Positions 9,344-17,850 are shown, counted from the stretch's first letter. The stretch is DNA of 48,241 nt from Phycisphaeraceae bacterium (GCA_007693965.1 RECQ01000061.1:1-48241), one strand, 5' to 3'. A program made the numbers and translations. Notes: generated by a model from the sequence alone, not told the origin.

Positions 9344-10789
9344 TCACCGCTTCTTTTTCGACCGCAGGTCATTCAGGTGCTTCTTGGCCTCGCCAACGAG
9401 GTAGAAGCTGCCGGTGATGCAGATGAGATCGTCGCGTCCGACAGCGCGGCCGGCGAGGTTGATCGCATCGGGGAGCGTTTCGGCGACCTGCGTCATCTTG
9501 ACGCTCAGTTCGGCGAAGCGGCGCTGCAGCTCGTGCGGGTCCATGGCGCGCCCGGCGCCCTTGGCCCGGGTGAAGATGATCTTGTCCGCGCCCAGCGAGA
9601 CGCGCTTGAGCAGGTCGTCGACGTCCTTGTCCTCGGAGCAGCCGAAGATCATGACCATCGAGTCGTAGGGGATATGCGCACCGATCGAGCGGATGAGCGC
9701 CTGCAGCGAGGCACCGTTGTGGGCGCCGTCGAGCAGGATGCGCGGGTCGTTCCACGCCATGTCCATGCGTCCGGGCAGCGTGGTGTGCGTGAGTCCTTCG
9801 ATGATGGGCGACTCGCTGATCTCGAAGCCGCGGGATCGCAGCTTGTCCAGGATCGCCAGCGCCAGGCCGCAGTTGAGCGCCTGGTGCTCGCCACGAAGCG
9901 GCACGTTGACATGCTCGAAATTGCTGTGCTCGGTGCTGAGGCACACGCAGGTGTGCGGCCCGATGCGGGGCGTCGCTTCGAAGCGGTAGCTGAAGTCGAT
10001 GTCCTTGCCGATCACCTGAAGCGGAGCGCCGACCGCCTCCGCCGCGGCCTTGAGCGCCTCGATCACTTCCGGCTCCTGCTGGATCGTCAGCGCGGGAACG
10101 CCGGGCTTGAAGATGCCCGCCTTCTCGGTCGCGATCAGCGGCAGCGTGTTGCCGAGCAACTGCGTGTGGTCGTAACTGATCGAGGTGATGGCCGTCACCT
10201 CGGGCTTGATGACGTTCGTCGCGTCCAGACGCCCGCCAAGGCCGACCTCCATGATCGCAACGTCCACCGCCTGCTCGGCGAACCAGCACAGGGCCATGGC
10301 GGTCGTCATCTCGAAGAAGGTCGCCTGGCCGTGGCGCTTGGTGTTGGCTTCATCCGCGATGGAGCAGCGGCCCATCAACTCGGTGAAGACCGATGTCGGG
10401 ATCATCTGCCCGTTGATCGTCATCCGCTCGCGGATGTCGACCAGGTGCGGGCTGGTGTAGACGCCCACCGCGCAGCCGCACGCCTCCAGCGACGACGCCG
10501 TCATGGCGGCGACCGAGCCCTTGCCCTTGGTGCCGCCCACATGGACAAACTTCAACGACTCCTGGGGGTTCCCCAGGCGGTTCATGAGGGCCCGCATCCT
10601 GTCCAGCTTGAACAGGTCGGGCGTGAGGCGCACCGCGCGGGTCCGCTCGACGTCTACCCGGTCGTACAAACATCGAATCGCGGCCTGGTAGCTGGGGAAG
10701 GCCTTGACGGTGCTCTTTTTCCGGACGGTTGTCTTTTTCGCGGGCCGGGAGGCGCGACGGGTTGATGTCGCGGCAGGGCTCTTGGGCAT
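9344..10789 (-). CDS. folC: Folylpolyglutamate / dihydrofolate synthase
   Basis: This cytoplasmic Mur-ligase-family enzyme adds glutamate to folates and, in many bacteria, to dihydropteroate. The P-loop is GTKGKGS (86-92), followed by HLVDIRERM, ATFFEMTTAMA, EVGLGGRLDATN and DHTQLLGNTLPLIATEKAGI, all typical of FolC. LDGAHN marks the C-terminal domain. At 481 residues it is longer than usual because of a basic N-terminal extension of ~30 residues. The ATG at 10789 is the first Met; the next is near residue 65, inside the catalytic region. A strong promoter ends 8 nt upstream, so the message should be leaderless. Confidence 0.95.
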   Translation of the reverse strand: MPKSPAATSTRRASRPAKKTTVRKKSTVKAFPSYQAAIRCLYDRVDVERTRAVRLTPDLFKLDRMRALMNRLGNPQESLKFVHVGGTKGKGSVAAMTASSLEACGCAVGVYTSPHLVDIRERMTINGQMIPTSVFTELMGRCSIADEANTKRHGQATFFEMTTAMALCWFAEQAVDVAIMEVGLGGRLDATNVIKPEVTAITSISYDHTQLLGNTLPLIATEKAGIFKPGVPALTIQQEPEVIEALKAAAEAVGAPLQVIGKDIDFSYRFEATPRIGPHTCVCLSTEHSNFEHVNVPLRGEHQALNCGLALAILDKLRSRGFEISESPIIEGLTHTTLPGRMDMAWNDPRILLDGAHNGASLQALIRSIGAHIPYDSMVMIFGCSEDKDVDDLLKRVSLGADKIIFTRAKGAGRAMDPHELQRRFAELSVKMTQVAETLPDAINLAGRAVGRDDLICITGSFYLVGEAKKHLNDLRSKKKR

Positions 10790-10797
10790 AAGAACCG

Positions 10798-10826
10798 ATT
10801 ATAGCCACAATCTTCACCTGTGACAA
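10798..10826 (-). promoter_or_regulatory. folC promoter (near-consensus, leaderless)
   Basis: On the minus strand TTGTCA (10826-10821), a 17-bp spacer and a perfect TATAAT (10803-10798) form the best sigma-70-type promoter in the window. The expected transcription start is at about 10791, only 1-3 nt before the folC ATG. Confidence 0.8.
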
Positions 10827-10835
10827 ACACAGCCA

Positions 10836-10864
10836 GTGGTTGTGATCATAAGCAACACAACCAC
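10836..10864. promoter_or_regulatory. Inverted repeat upstream of folC promoter
   Basis: GTGGTTGTG (10836-10844) and CACAACCAC (10856-10864) form a perfect 9-bp inverted repeat around an 11-nt centre, 10 bp upstream of the folC -35 box. There is no T run. It could be an operator for folC or part of the 3' end of the DCC gene message. Confidence 0.55.
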
Positions 10865-10914
10865 AACATGTTATGGAGTTAGCCAGTGCTTACAAAGCAG
10901 GCCCGCCCGCGGCC

Positions 10915-11334
10915 CTATCGGGTCTGATCCCCGGTTGCGACAGAGCGGCCCGGCGCTGCGCAGGCGCCCGACTCACAGCGGCGACCGGTCAGGCGCAGGC
11001 GATTGCGGGCGAAGAAGCGGTACATGGCGTCGAAGATCGGCCGCAGCACCGGCCACCCCGTCGGCGCCGTCAGCCAGCCCCAGCCCACCGCGGCGTAGGC
11101 GCGGCGGAAGACCTCCATCCCCACCACCACCCGCCCGTCGGCCGTCTGGCCATGGATTTCCGCCATCAGCGTCTCGTGGTCGACGCCGAGGGCCTCCAGA
11201 TCGAAGTCCGGATCGTTGAAGTTCTCAAGGATGAGCCGACCCCGGCCGCGGTCCATCCGGCGCAGCAGCCCCGCCTCGCGCCGGCAGAGCGGGCAGTCGC
11301 CGTCGATGAACACTGTGAAATGCCTGTCGGTCAT
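10915..11334 (-). CDS. DCC-family thiol-disulfide oxidoreductase (DUF393)
   Basis: This 139-residue protein has the family signature DGDCPLCRRE near the N-terminus, a CxxC redox-type motif after a first strand (FTVFIDGDCPLC). The C-terminal half includes RRAYAAVGWGW and the final YRFFARNRLRLTG with CESGAC, typical of DUF393 proteins. The biochemical role of the family is not settled. The frame opens 39 codons earlier, but the ATG at 11334 begins the conserved fold. GGAG lies 11-14 nt upstream, and TAGGAT (11345-11340) ends 5 nt before the ATG. Confidence 0.88.
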   Translation of the reverse strand: MTDRHFTVFIDGDCPLCRREAGLLRRMDRGRGRLILENFNDPDFDLEALGVDHETLMAEIHGQTADGRVVVGMEVFRRAYAAVGWGWLTAPTGWPVLRPIFDAMYRFFARNRLRLTGRRCESGACAAPGRSVATGDQTR

Positions 11335-11431
11335 GTGTGATCCTACTCCCCGCCGCGGGTCCGGCCCGCGCACACATGGATTCGACACAATCGCGCCCAG
11401 GATGCACCCGCGAACTGCCCGGCAGCGTCCC

Positions 11432-13051
11432 TCACCCCGCCTCGCCCGCATCCGACGGCGACGGCTCCTCCGGCGGCGACGCCTGCAGATGGAAGGCGGC
11501 CCGCCACATGTGGTACGCGACGCGATCGACCCAGCGCATCGCCTCCAGCAGCTTCATCGCGGCATCCGGCTCGATGGCGCCCGAGCCGGTCCGCTCCAGT
11601 GTCATGGCCCGTTCGCTCTTGCGATGCTCGGCGATGCGCTCGGAGAGCGACTTCATCTCGCTCACCGGCGCCGCGGCGTCCGGTTCTGCCCTGAGCCAGC
11701 GCAGCGCCTCGGCAGCGCCGTCCGCCAGCTCCTTCACCATCTCGGCCAGGGCCGGATCCGTGCGGGCCACGCGCACGCGCTTGGTCTCCCGGGCCGCCTC
11801 GATCAGCCGCTGCAGATGATCCGCTGCGTGCAGCGTCGATACGTGGCGCCGGTGCTCCTGCTCAGACCCTGGCGCCACCCGCGCCTCGCCCAGGAAACTG
11901 CGGACTTCGCGCAGCGCCTCGTCGGCGCGGTCGAGCTCGATCGTGCCGTGGCGCTGCTCCTCCGTGCCCACGCCCGCGAGCCGGCGCGCCATCACGCCCA
12001 CCACCACCGCCGCGGTGTCCGTCACCGTACGCCGCGCCGCTTCGACCGCGACCTCGGGCACGCTGGCGATGGCCCGGTCGAGATAGCGCGTGAGCTGCGG
12101 CCCGCGCTCCGGCGCGATGCGCATCACCATGCGCGAGAACCGATCCAACCACGGCAGAAAGATCGCCACCCCCAGCACGTTGAAGAGCGTGTGGAACGCG
12201 GCGAGCACCATCGTCGGCTGATCGTCCGCGACCAGGTCCACGCCCTCGTGCGACAGCCACAGAAACAGCGGCATCCCGATGAAGGCCACCGCGCCCGTCA
12301 CAAGGTTGAACAGGATGTGCGCAATGGCGGTGCGCTTCACCGCCGTCGAGCCTCCGATCGAGACCAGCATCGCCTTCACCGTCGTGCCCACGTTCTGCCC
12401 GATCACAAGGGCGGCGCCCTGCTCGATGTTGATCGCGCCGGTGTGCAGCGCCGCCAGCGTCGTCGCCACCGCGGCGCTGGAGGACTGCATCGCCACCGTC
12501 ATGACAACGCCGATCAGCACCAGCAGCAGCCGCCCGACCAGCGTCGCATCGGGCAGGCTCGCGGGGTCGATGCGCTCGGCCAGCCCCTCCATGCCCGTCT
12601 GCAGCACGTCGATGCCGATGAAGATGAGCCCGAAGCCGGCGATCGCCGTGCCGAGAGAGCTCACCCGCCCGCGCCCCAGCAGCTTCATCAGCGCCCCCAC
12701 ACCCACCAGCGGCAGCGCGTACGCCGCGATCTGCACGCGGAACCCCAGCACCGAGACGATCCACCCCGTGCTGGTCGTGCCCAGATTCACACCCAGGATC
12801 ACGCCCACCGACTGCTGAAACGTGATCAGTCCGGCGCTGACGAAGCCGATCGTCGCCAGCGTGGTGGCGCTGGAGGACTGCACCAGCGCCGTCAGCGCCG
12901 CCCCCGAAGCGACCGCCGAAAAGCGCCCGCCGGTGAAACGCGAGAGGATTCGGCGCAGCGCATCCCCCGCCGCGGCCTTGAGGCCGTCGCTCATGAGCGT
13001 CATGCCGAGCAGAAAGAGCCCGACACCGCCCAGGATGGTCGCCAGGAACAT
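11432..13051 (-). CDS. Na/Pi cotransporter family protein with PhoU-like tail
   Basis: This inner-membrane protein of 539 residues belongs to the NptA/PNaS family, which moves phosphate with sodium. The membrane half has the two inverted family repeats, each with the motif QSSSA (LVQSSSATTLATIGF and AMQSSSAAVATTL), and paired GTT motifs (LGTTSTG, VGTTVKA). The C-terminal ~190 residues are helical and charged, like the PhoU-like domains of this family. The ATG at 13051 is preferred because TACCGT (13063-13058) ends 6 nt before it; a GTG at 13057 is the alternative. The gene is co-directional with the DCC and CoA-binding genes, but each has its own -10-like box. Confidence 0.92.
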   Translation of the reverse strand: MFLATILGGVGLFLLGMTLMSDGLKAAAGDALRRILSRFTGGRFSAVASGAALTALVQSSSATTLATIGFVSAGLITFQQSVGVILGVNLGTTSTGWIVSVLGFRVQIAAYALPLVGVGALMKLLGRGRVSSLGTAIAGFGLIFIGIDVLQTGMEGLAERIDPASLPDATLVGRLLLVLIGVVMTVAMQSSSAAVATTLAALHTGAINIEQGAALVIGQNVGTTVKAMLVSIGGSTAVKRTAIAHILFNLVTGAVAFIGMPLFLWLSHEGVDLVADDQPTMVLAAFHTLFNVLGVAIFLPWLDRFSRMVMRIAPERGPQLTRYLDRAIASVPEVAVEAARRTVTDTAAVVVGVMARRLAGVGTEEQRHGTIELDRADEALREVRSFLGEARVAPGSEQEHRRHVSTLHAADHLQRLIEAARETKRVRVARTDPALAEMVKELADGAAEALRWLRAEPDAAAPVSEMKSLSERIAEHRKSERAMTLERTGSGAIEPDAAMKLLEAMRWVDRVAYHMWRAAFHLQASPPEEPSPSDAGEAG

Positions 13052-13114
13052 GGGCACACGGTACCAATCTCAGGCGCCGAATCACCCGGCTCCCTGTGCG
13101 CCCGCGCTCGCTGC

Positions 13115-13489
13115 TTACGGGCGCTCGCCGATGTCCACGATCGAGCACGCCTGGATTGTCTTCAGCCCGAGCTTCTCCGCCTCCTTGACCACCTCCGGCC
13201 CGTCCGCGCCGGGGTTGAGCCACACCTCGCCCACATCGCCGCGTTCGGCGATGGCGCGCACCGCCTCGACGCCGATCTTCGGCGGCAGGTACACCGTGGC
13301 CCGGTCGATGGGGCCGGGCGGATCGGCGATCTTCGAGTAGCACTTCAAATCCTCGATGTCATCGGCGCGCGGATTCACGGGCAGCACTTCGTGCCCCTGC
13401 CGCACATACGCTCGCACCGCCTTGTTGCCGAACTTCTCGCGGTTGGTGGAGGCGCCGACGACCATCACTCGCATGCGTTCATCAGCCAT
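13115..13489 (-). CDS. CoA-binding (YccU-like) protein
   Basis: The 124 residues form a single Rossmann-like CoA-binding domain, as in YccU and the N-terminal domain of succinyl-CoA synthetase alpha. Visible motifs are VMVVGASTNREKFGNKA, GHEVLPVNPRAD, VWLNPGA and the ending IQACSIVDI. The molecular role is unknown. TACCAT (13500-13495) ends 5 nt before the ATG, again suggesting a leaderless message. The gene is divergent from the lipoprotein gene at 13586. Confidence 0.88.
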   Translation of the reverse strand: MADERMRVMVVGASTNREKFGNKAVRAYVRQGHEVLPVNPRADDIEDLKCYSKIADPPGPIDRATVYLPPKIGVEAVRAIAERGDVGEVWLNPGADGPEVVKEAEKLGLKTIQACSIVDIGERP

Positions 13490-13585
13490 GCCCGATGGTA
13501 GACGCCGCGGCAGCCGGGTTCGACAACCGCGCGCCGATCGGGCATCATGGCGCAGGATTTCGACAAGAACCTGAAAGGATCAGCC

Positions 13586-14167
13586 ATGACGTCGACACGA
13601 ATCGCCCTGGCCCTCTGCGCCGCGCTTCCCCTCGCGGCGCTCTTCTCCACCGGATGCGCCTCCACCACGCGCCGCAGCGGGGACGAAACCACGCAGCGCG
13701 CCTTCATGGAAAACATCGCCGCCTTCTGCGGCGGGAAGTTCGAAGGGCGGAGCGTCTACATGGCCGAGCCGCAGGAGCCGCTCGCCAGCGGCCGACTGGT
13801 GATGCACGTCGCAAGCTGCGAGGAAGACGAGATCCGCATCCCCCTCGCCGCCAACGAGGACCGCTCGCGCACCTGGATTCTCACCATGACCAACCGCGGC
13901 CTGCTGCTCAAGCACGACCACCGCGACCCCGATGGAACCGAGCACGACCTGCACTTCTACGGCGGCTACGCCCAGCCCGGCGGCTCCGCCTTCGTGCAGA
14001 GCTTTCCCGCCGACGACTTCACCAAGGAGCTGATCCCTGAAGCGTCCACCAATGTCTGGACAATCGAGATCCGCCCCGAAGCGAACCTGTTCGTCTACAG
14101 CCTGACAAGACACGGCCAGCCAAGGTTCCGAGCTGTCTTCAACCTGAGCGAAAGGGTTGATGAGTGA
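13586..14167 (+). CDS. Lipoprotein of unknown function
   Basis: I do not recognise this 193-residue protein. A hydrophobic N-terminus ends in the lipobox FSTGC, so it should be a lipid-anchored envelope protein. The mature part has alternating strands (SGRLVMHVASCEEDEIRI, SRTWILTMTNRGLLLKHDHR, FVYSLTRHGQPRFRAVFNL) that look like a beta-barrel or beta-sandwich. AAAGGA 6-7 nt before the ATG at 13586 sets the start; the frame opens 13 codons earlier. The gene ends at an AT-rich palindromic spacer facing mscS. Confidence 0.75.
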   Translation: MTSTRIALALCAALPLAALFSTGCASTTRRSGDETTQRAFMENIAAFCGGKFEGRSVYMAEPQEPLASGRLVMHVASCEEDEIRIPLAANEDRSRTWILTMTNRGLLLKHDHRDPDGTEHDLHFYGGYAQPGGSAFVQSFPADDFTKELIPEASTNVWTIEIRPEANLFVYSLTRHGQPRFRAVFNLSERVDE

Positions 14168-14260
14168 GTGGGTGAGTGGGTGATCAAGGCCGTGGCGGCT
14201 GTGGTGGCGCCGGCTGTGCTGGCGGCGGTTGCGTTGAAGGTTCGGGTGTCTGTCGATCTG

Positions 14261-14362
14261 GCAATTCAGAATTTGATGACCAGATCTGCAATTTCAAATT
14301 TGAGATCTGAAATTTCAGATTTCAAATCTCAAATCTGAAATCTCGAATCTGAAAATCAGAAA
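14261..14362. repeat. AT-rich palindromic repeat in convergent spacer
   Basis: This AT-rich patch is built from variants of AAATCTGAAATC and its complement. Its core is ATTTGAGATCTGAAAT (14298-14313), a 5-nt loop, and ATTTCAAATCTCAAAT (14319-14334): 16-bp arms with one mismatch. It lies between two convergent genes, so it could end transcription in both directions. The remainder of the 262-bp spacer (14168-14429) holds nothing else I can name. Confidence 0.85.
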
Positions 14363-14429
14363 CCAACCCACCCGACTCGAACCACCGCGACGCCCCCAGC
14401 ACTGCCCCCCGTGACACTCCCTCCCCCAC

Positions 14430-15491
14430 TCAACCGGACTCCCCACTGTCAGCGCCCGTCAACTCACCGCGCACCCGCGGCAGCGAATCCGGATAGTTCT
14501 TCTGGATGAACTCGATCAGCTTCTCGCGGACCAGGCAGCGCAGGTCCCACGCCTTGCTCGCATCGCCGGCGCTGACCAGGGCCCGCAGGCGCATGGTGCG
14601 TTCGGTGGCCTCGGTGACCTGCAGGCCGCAGACTTTGCCGTCCCACTGCGGGGCGTCTTTCACCAGGCGCTCCAGCTCTTCGCGCACCGCCTGCACGGGA
14701 ACGGTGTAGTCCATGTGCAGCTCGACCGTGCCGAGGATGTCGGCGGTTTTGCGCGTCCAGTTCTGGAAGGGGTTGTCGATGAAGTAGCGCACCGGCAGGA
14801 TGAGCCGGCGCAGGTCCCAGATGCGCACCACCACGTAGGTCGCGGTGATTTCCTCGATCTTCCCCCACTCGCCCTCGACGATCACCACATCGTCGATGCG
14901 GATGGGCTCGGTGAGCGCGAGCTGCACGCCGGCCAGCAGCGTCTCGACCGTCGGCCGGGCCGCGAGGCCGACGATGATGCCCGCGAACCCCGCCGAGGCC
15001 AGCATGCCCACGCCCAGCTCGCGCACGCGCGGGAAGGTCATCAGCATCAGCCCCAGCGCCACCACGCCCACGATCACGATCACCACGCGGCGCAGCACGC
15101 GCACACGGGTGAAGATCCGCCGCGCCTGCAGGTTGTCGCTGACATCGATCCGGTATTTCAGCGACAGAACATCGTCGAGCACGTAGCTCAGCGAGATCAG
15201 CAGCCACGCCACGCCCGCGATCATCACGAGCTGAAGCGTGTGCCTGATGAAGTGATCGAGCTGCTCGGGGATGCTGATGTAGGGCGCCACGATGTTCAGC
15301 GCCAGAATGGGCAGAATCAGCCGCATCGGTCCGCGGCAGTGGCGCACCACGGACTGGTTCATCTCCCCATCGGTCCGCGGCGCCACGCGCCCGAGGATGC
15401 GGAAAAGAACCCAGTGCAGGATCATCCCCAGCGCAAACGCGACCAGCAGCGCCCCGCCGGCCCACCCGATGGCTTCCCAGTCGTCGAACAT
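14430..15491 (-). CDS. Small-conductance mechanosensitive channel (MscS family)
   Basis: MscS-type channels open under membrane tension and release solutes during hypo-osmotic shock. The 353-residue protein has an N-terminal membrane helix, two to three further helices, and the glycine- and alanine-rich pore helix (ELGVGMLASAGFAGIIVGLA). The beta domain follows (IRIDDVVIVEGEWGKIEEI, VRIWDLRRLILPVRYFI), then the C-terminal alpha/beta domain. Size and order fit an MscS with one or two extra N-terminal helices. It is downstream of the polymerase gene on the same strand, 96 bp away. Confidence 0.92.
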   Translation of the reverse strand: MFDDWEAIGWAGGALLVAFALGMILHWVLFRILGRVAPRTDGEMNQSVVRHCRGPMRLILPILALNIVAPYISIPEQLDHFIRHTLQLVMIAGVAWLLISLSYVLDDVLSLKYRIDVSDNLQARRIFTRVRVLRRVVIVIVGVVALGLMLMTFPRVRELGVGMLASAGFAGIIVGLAARPTVETLLAGVQLALTEPIRIDDVVIVEGEWGKIEEITATYVVVRIWDLRRLILPVRYFIDNPFQNWTRKTADILGTVELHMDYTVPVQAVREELERLVKDAPQWDGKVCGLQVTEATERTMRLRALVSAGDASKAWDLRCLVREKLIEFIQKNYPDSLPRVRGELTGADSGESG

Positions 15492-15587
15492 GACGGTTCA
15501 GACTACCTGCGATCCGTGCCTGCTGCAGCGACTGTGAATTGAACATGGCCGATCCGCCGAGTCATCGTGCTGGCTGTCAGCGCTCCT

Positions 15588-16808
15588 TTACTGCGGCAGC
15601 TCCAGATCCGGGATGCTGCTGAAGGCGATGCGCATCGGCGCGCTGCTGCGCACCGGGAGCGTCGATGCGGGGTGGGCCAGTTCGGCGCCGTGCTTGATGT
15701 GCAGGCGGTCCAGGGCGTGGGAGAGGCGGCGTGAGCGTTCTTCGGCGGGGAAGAGGGGGGCGGGGGCGGATTCGTCCGTGCGCAGGTCGTGCAGCGTGAC
15801 GCCGACGAGCATGGGGGCGCCCGCGCCGGTGGGGCGCTGTTTCCACAGGGGCGTCATGGCGCGGATGAGGGATGGTGTGTCCTGGCAGTGGGGGAACGTG
15901 GCGCGGGCTTTCCAGCGCCCGCCGCCGGGGGAGCGCGTGAAGATGGTGAGCTGGCCGGCCCAGTGGTTGTGGCGGCGCATCTTCGCCGCGGCGCTGCACA
16001 GCAGGCGGATGAGGACGGCCCGCGCGCCCTCGCTGGTGCGCAGTTCGGGGGGCAGGACGTGCTGGCGTCCGAAGTTGCGCCGGTGGGTGGGGATTTCGGG
16101 CGGGTCTTCGCCGCGGAGCCAGGCGTGCCAGTAGCGGCCGAGGACGCTCTCCCACACGGCGACCATGTCGGATTCGGAGAGGGCGCACAGCTCGGCGACG
16201 CTGCCGACGCCGTGGGCGTAGAGGCGGCGCTCCATCTGTCTGGCGATACCGGGCAGGTCGGTGAGCTCGAGTCGGTGGAGTGCGTCGGGCAGGTCCTTCT
16301 TCTCGATGACGGTGAGGCCGTCGGGCTTCTGCATGTTGGAGGCGACCTTGGCCAGCAGGCGGTTGGGCGCCAGGCCGATGGAGCAGCGCATCCACTCGCC
16401 GACCCGCTCGCGGATGGCCCGCTTGACATCGAGGGCGAGGGCCACGGCCCGCTCGCGCCGGCGCTCCTCGCCCAACAGGCGGCAGACGCACTCGTCGACC
16501 GACAGCACCTTGTGGACGGGCAGGCACGAATCGATGGCGCCGAGCAGCTCGTGGTGCATGCGCACGTAGATGGCGGGGCGGGCGTTGACGAGGATCAGGT
16601 TCGGGCACAGACGCCGGGCTTCGGCGACGCCGGTGCCGGTGCGCACGCCGAAGGGGCGCGCCTCGTAGCTGGCGGCGATGCAGCAGGTGGTGTCGACGTT
16701 CTCCATGGGAACAACGGCGACCGGCCTTCCCCGCAGGGCGGGGCGGAGCTGCTGCTCGACCGATGCGAAGTAGGCGTTGAAATCGAGGAACAGAGTCGAG
16801 AGCGACAC
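15588..16808 (-). CDS. Y-family DNA polymerase (DinB-like)
   Basis: This is a translesion DNA polymerase of the DinB/UmuC superfamily, 406 residues. The N-terminal catalytic motif is FLDFNAYFASVEQQ and the second acidic pair is in VLSVDECVCRL. The fingers/thumb region has SIGLAPNRLLAKVASNMQKP and a helix-hairpin-helix (LTDLPGIARQMERRL). The first motif has DFN where Pol IV has DMD, a variant found in other bacterial Y-family proteins. The GTG at 16808 is chosen because GGGGGAGA lies 6 nt upstream and a promoter sits just before it. The upstream ATGs at 16844 and 16829 fall at or before the expected transcription start. I see no clear LexA box. Confidence 0.88.
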   Translation of the reverse strand: MSLSTLFLDFNAYFASVEQQLRPALRGRPVAVVPMENVDTTCCIAASYEARPFGVRTGTGVAEARRLCPNLILVNARPAIYVRMHHELLGAIDSCLPVHKVLSVDECVCRLLGEERRRERAVALALDVKRAIRERVGEWMRCSIGLAPNRLLAKVASNMQKPDGLTVIEKKDLPDALHRLELTDLPGIARQMERRLYAHGVGSVAELCALSESDMVAVWESVLGRYWHAWLRGEDPPEIPTHRRNFGRQHVLPPELRTSEGARAVLIRLLCSAAAKMRRHNHWAGQLTIFTRSPGGGRWKARATFPHCQDTPSLIRAMTPLWKQRPTGAGAPMLVGVTLHDLRTDESAPAPLFPAEERSRRLSHALDRLHIKHGAELAHPASTLPVRSSAPMRIAFSSIPDLELPQ

Positions 16809-16834
16809 GCAGGATCTCCCCCGGAGCATCCGTA

Positions 16835-16863
16835 CATATACCAAACAGATGAGGCCGCGTCAA
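16835..16863 (-). promoter_or_regulatory. Promoter of the Y-family polymerase gene
   Basis: TTGACG (16863-16858), a 17-bp spacer and TATATG (16840-16835) lie on the minus strand. Initiation at about 16828 would give a ~20-nt leader carrying GGGGGAGA and the GTG start at 16808. Confidence 0.7.
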
Positions 16864-16932
16864 GAGGCTGCGGGCGCCAGGCAGTCAATCTTTGAGCGAT
16901 GCGAAGCTGGGCGGTGGCGGCGCCTGCCGTGA

Positions 16933-16938
16933 GCTACA
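16933..16938 (+). promoter_or_regulatory. Candidate -10 box of DUF433/DUF5615 pair
   Basis: TACAAT lies 33 nt before the DUF433 ATG. GGGAG in the leader is a possible ribosome binding site. Confidence 0.45.
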
Positions 16939-16971
16939 ATCAGGGGTGAAGAACTGGGAGCACAAGAAGCG

Positions 16972-17202
16972 ATGACGCAAGCCGCAGAAAACTGGAGGGG
17001 TCGCGTGGTGTGCGATCCCGGTCTGCACCACGGCGAGCCGTGCATCCGCGGCAGCCGCATCCCGGTGGCGGTCATCGTGGCCAGTCTCGCCGACCTGAGT
17101 ATGGAAGACCTGCTGCGCGAATATCCCCAGCTTGAGCGCGAGGATGTTCGGGCGGCGCTTCTGTACGCGGCGGAGGCGGCCCACAACACGCTGGTCGCCT
17201 GA
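16972..17202 (+). CDS. DUF433 antitoxin-like protein (pair 1)
   Basis: The 76 residues are a single DUF433 domain. Typical features are the opening strand VVCDPGLHHGEPCIRGSRI, the helix VAVIVASLADLSMEDLL, and the EYPQLEREDVRAALLYAAE helix, which resembles a winged-helix DNA-binding unit. DUF433 proteins are predicted antitoxins that usually precede a DUF5615 PIN-like protein, as here with an 11-bp gap. Autoregulation of the operon is a family-based guess. Confidence 0.88.
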   Translation: MTQAAENWRGRVVCDPGLHHGEPCIRGSRIPVAVIVASLADLSMEDLLREYPQLEREDVRAALLYAAEAAHNTLVA

Positions 17203-17213
17203 GCCGCAGACGG

Positions 17214-17588
17214 ATGCCGATCAGAGTCAAACTCGACGAAGCGCTTTCGCCGCTGGTCGCTGCGCCGCTGGTGCAGTCCGGTCACCAGGTTCACACGGTT
17301 CGTGAGCAGGGGTGGGGCGGCTTGAAGGACGACGAATTGTGGTCGCGGGTGTCGGCGGAGGGGATTTTCTTCATCACGCCGGATAAGGGATTCAGCGATA
17401 TCCGTGTCTATCCGCCGGGCGGACATGCAGGAATTCTGGTTCTGCGACCTGACCGGAACAGCATCGTGGAATATCGCTCACTCATGGAGGGCGTCGTCGC
17501 GTTGACCTCGTTGGATTCTCTCGGGGGAGCTGTGGCGGTGGCGACGCCGCGTTCGCTGCGGGTGCGGCGGGCGAGTGTCGAAGGGTGA
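17214..17588 (+). CDS. DUF5615 PIN-like toxin candidate (pair 1)
   Basis: This 124-residue protein matches the PIN-like DUF5615 family, predicted nucleases paired with DUF433. The N-terminal strand with conserved acids is IRVKLDEALSPLVAAPL, and the second acidic motif is FFITPDKGFSDIRVY. The usual LLVDENLP opening is altered, and the HDADF-type motif reads TPDKGF. Of the two pairs in this window this one is the less canonical, so nuclease activity is less certain. The gene is convergent with the lipoprotein gene across a structured repeat. Confidence 0.8.
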   Translation: MPIRVKLDEALSPLVAAPLVQSGHQVHTVREQGWGGLKDDELWSRVSAEGIFFITPDKGFSDIRVYPPGGHAGILVLRPDRNSIVEYRSLMEGVVALTSLDSLGGAVAVATPRSLRVRRASVEG

Positions 17589-17596
17589 GTTGGGGC

Positions 17597-17820
17597 GGTG
17601 GCTGCTTTGCGATCATTGTGTTGGGTTCGATGAAGGGCACGCGCTCGATTGACTGTCTTCAGAATGGAGAACTCCTCCGCCCCGTCCGGGGCGGATGAGG
17701 AAGAGAAAGAAGAGAGATGTTGGCGCGTTCGGTTTCCACGGGTTGCGCTCGCGGCGGCTGCGCCGCCGCGTTGCTTCACCCGTGGCTACATGCCGCCGCC
17801 CCGTTCGGGGCGGGGGGAGG
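17597..17820. repeat. Structured dispersed repeat, copy 1
   Basis: This is a ~200-bp copy of an element found again at 19634-19843. It contains three hairpins in order: CCGCCCCGTCCGGGGCGG (17677-17694), a central two-part stem with outer arms CCACGGGT (17736-17743) and ACCCGTGG (17778-17785) around CGCGGCGGC-tgc-GCCGCCGCG (17750-17770), and CCGCCCCGTTCGGGGCGG (17796-17813). It fills the spacer between two convergent genes. It encodes no plausible protein. Confidence 0.9.
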
Positions 17821-17850
17821 AAGCCGGCCTGCGATGCAGAGGGAGGCGGG

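Noticed and set aside
9293-10765. 490-codon open frame on the plus strand
   Set aside because: It is the antisense shadow of folC, rich in Arg, Asp, His and Gln with no domain. High GC keeps antisense frames open.
11216-13501. 761-codon open frame opposite the Na/Pi cotransporter gene
   Set aside because: It has Arg/His/Gln-rich shadow composition, spans two real genes on the other strand, and has no start signal.
16809-16844. ATG starts at 16844 and 16829 for the Y-family polymerase
   Set aside because: They lie at or upstream of the predicted transcription start. The GTG at 16808 has an ideal ribosome site.
16800-16970. LexA/SOS operator before the polymerase gene
   Set aside because: I see no palindrome of a known LexA type, and the planctomycete LexA motif is not known to me.
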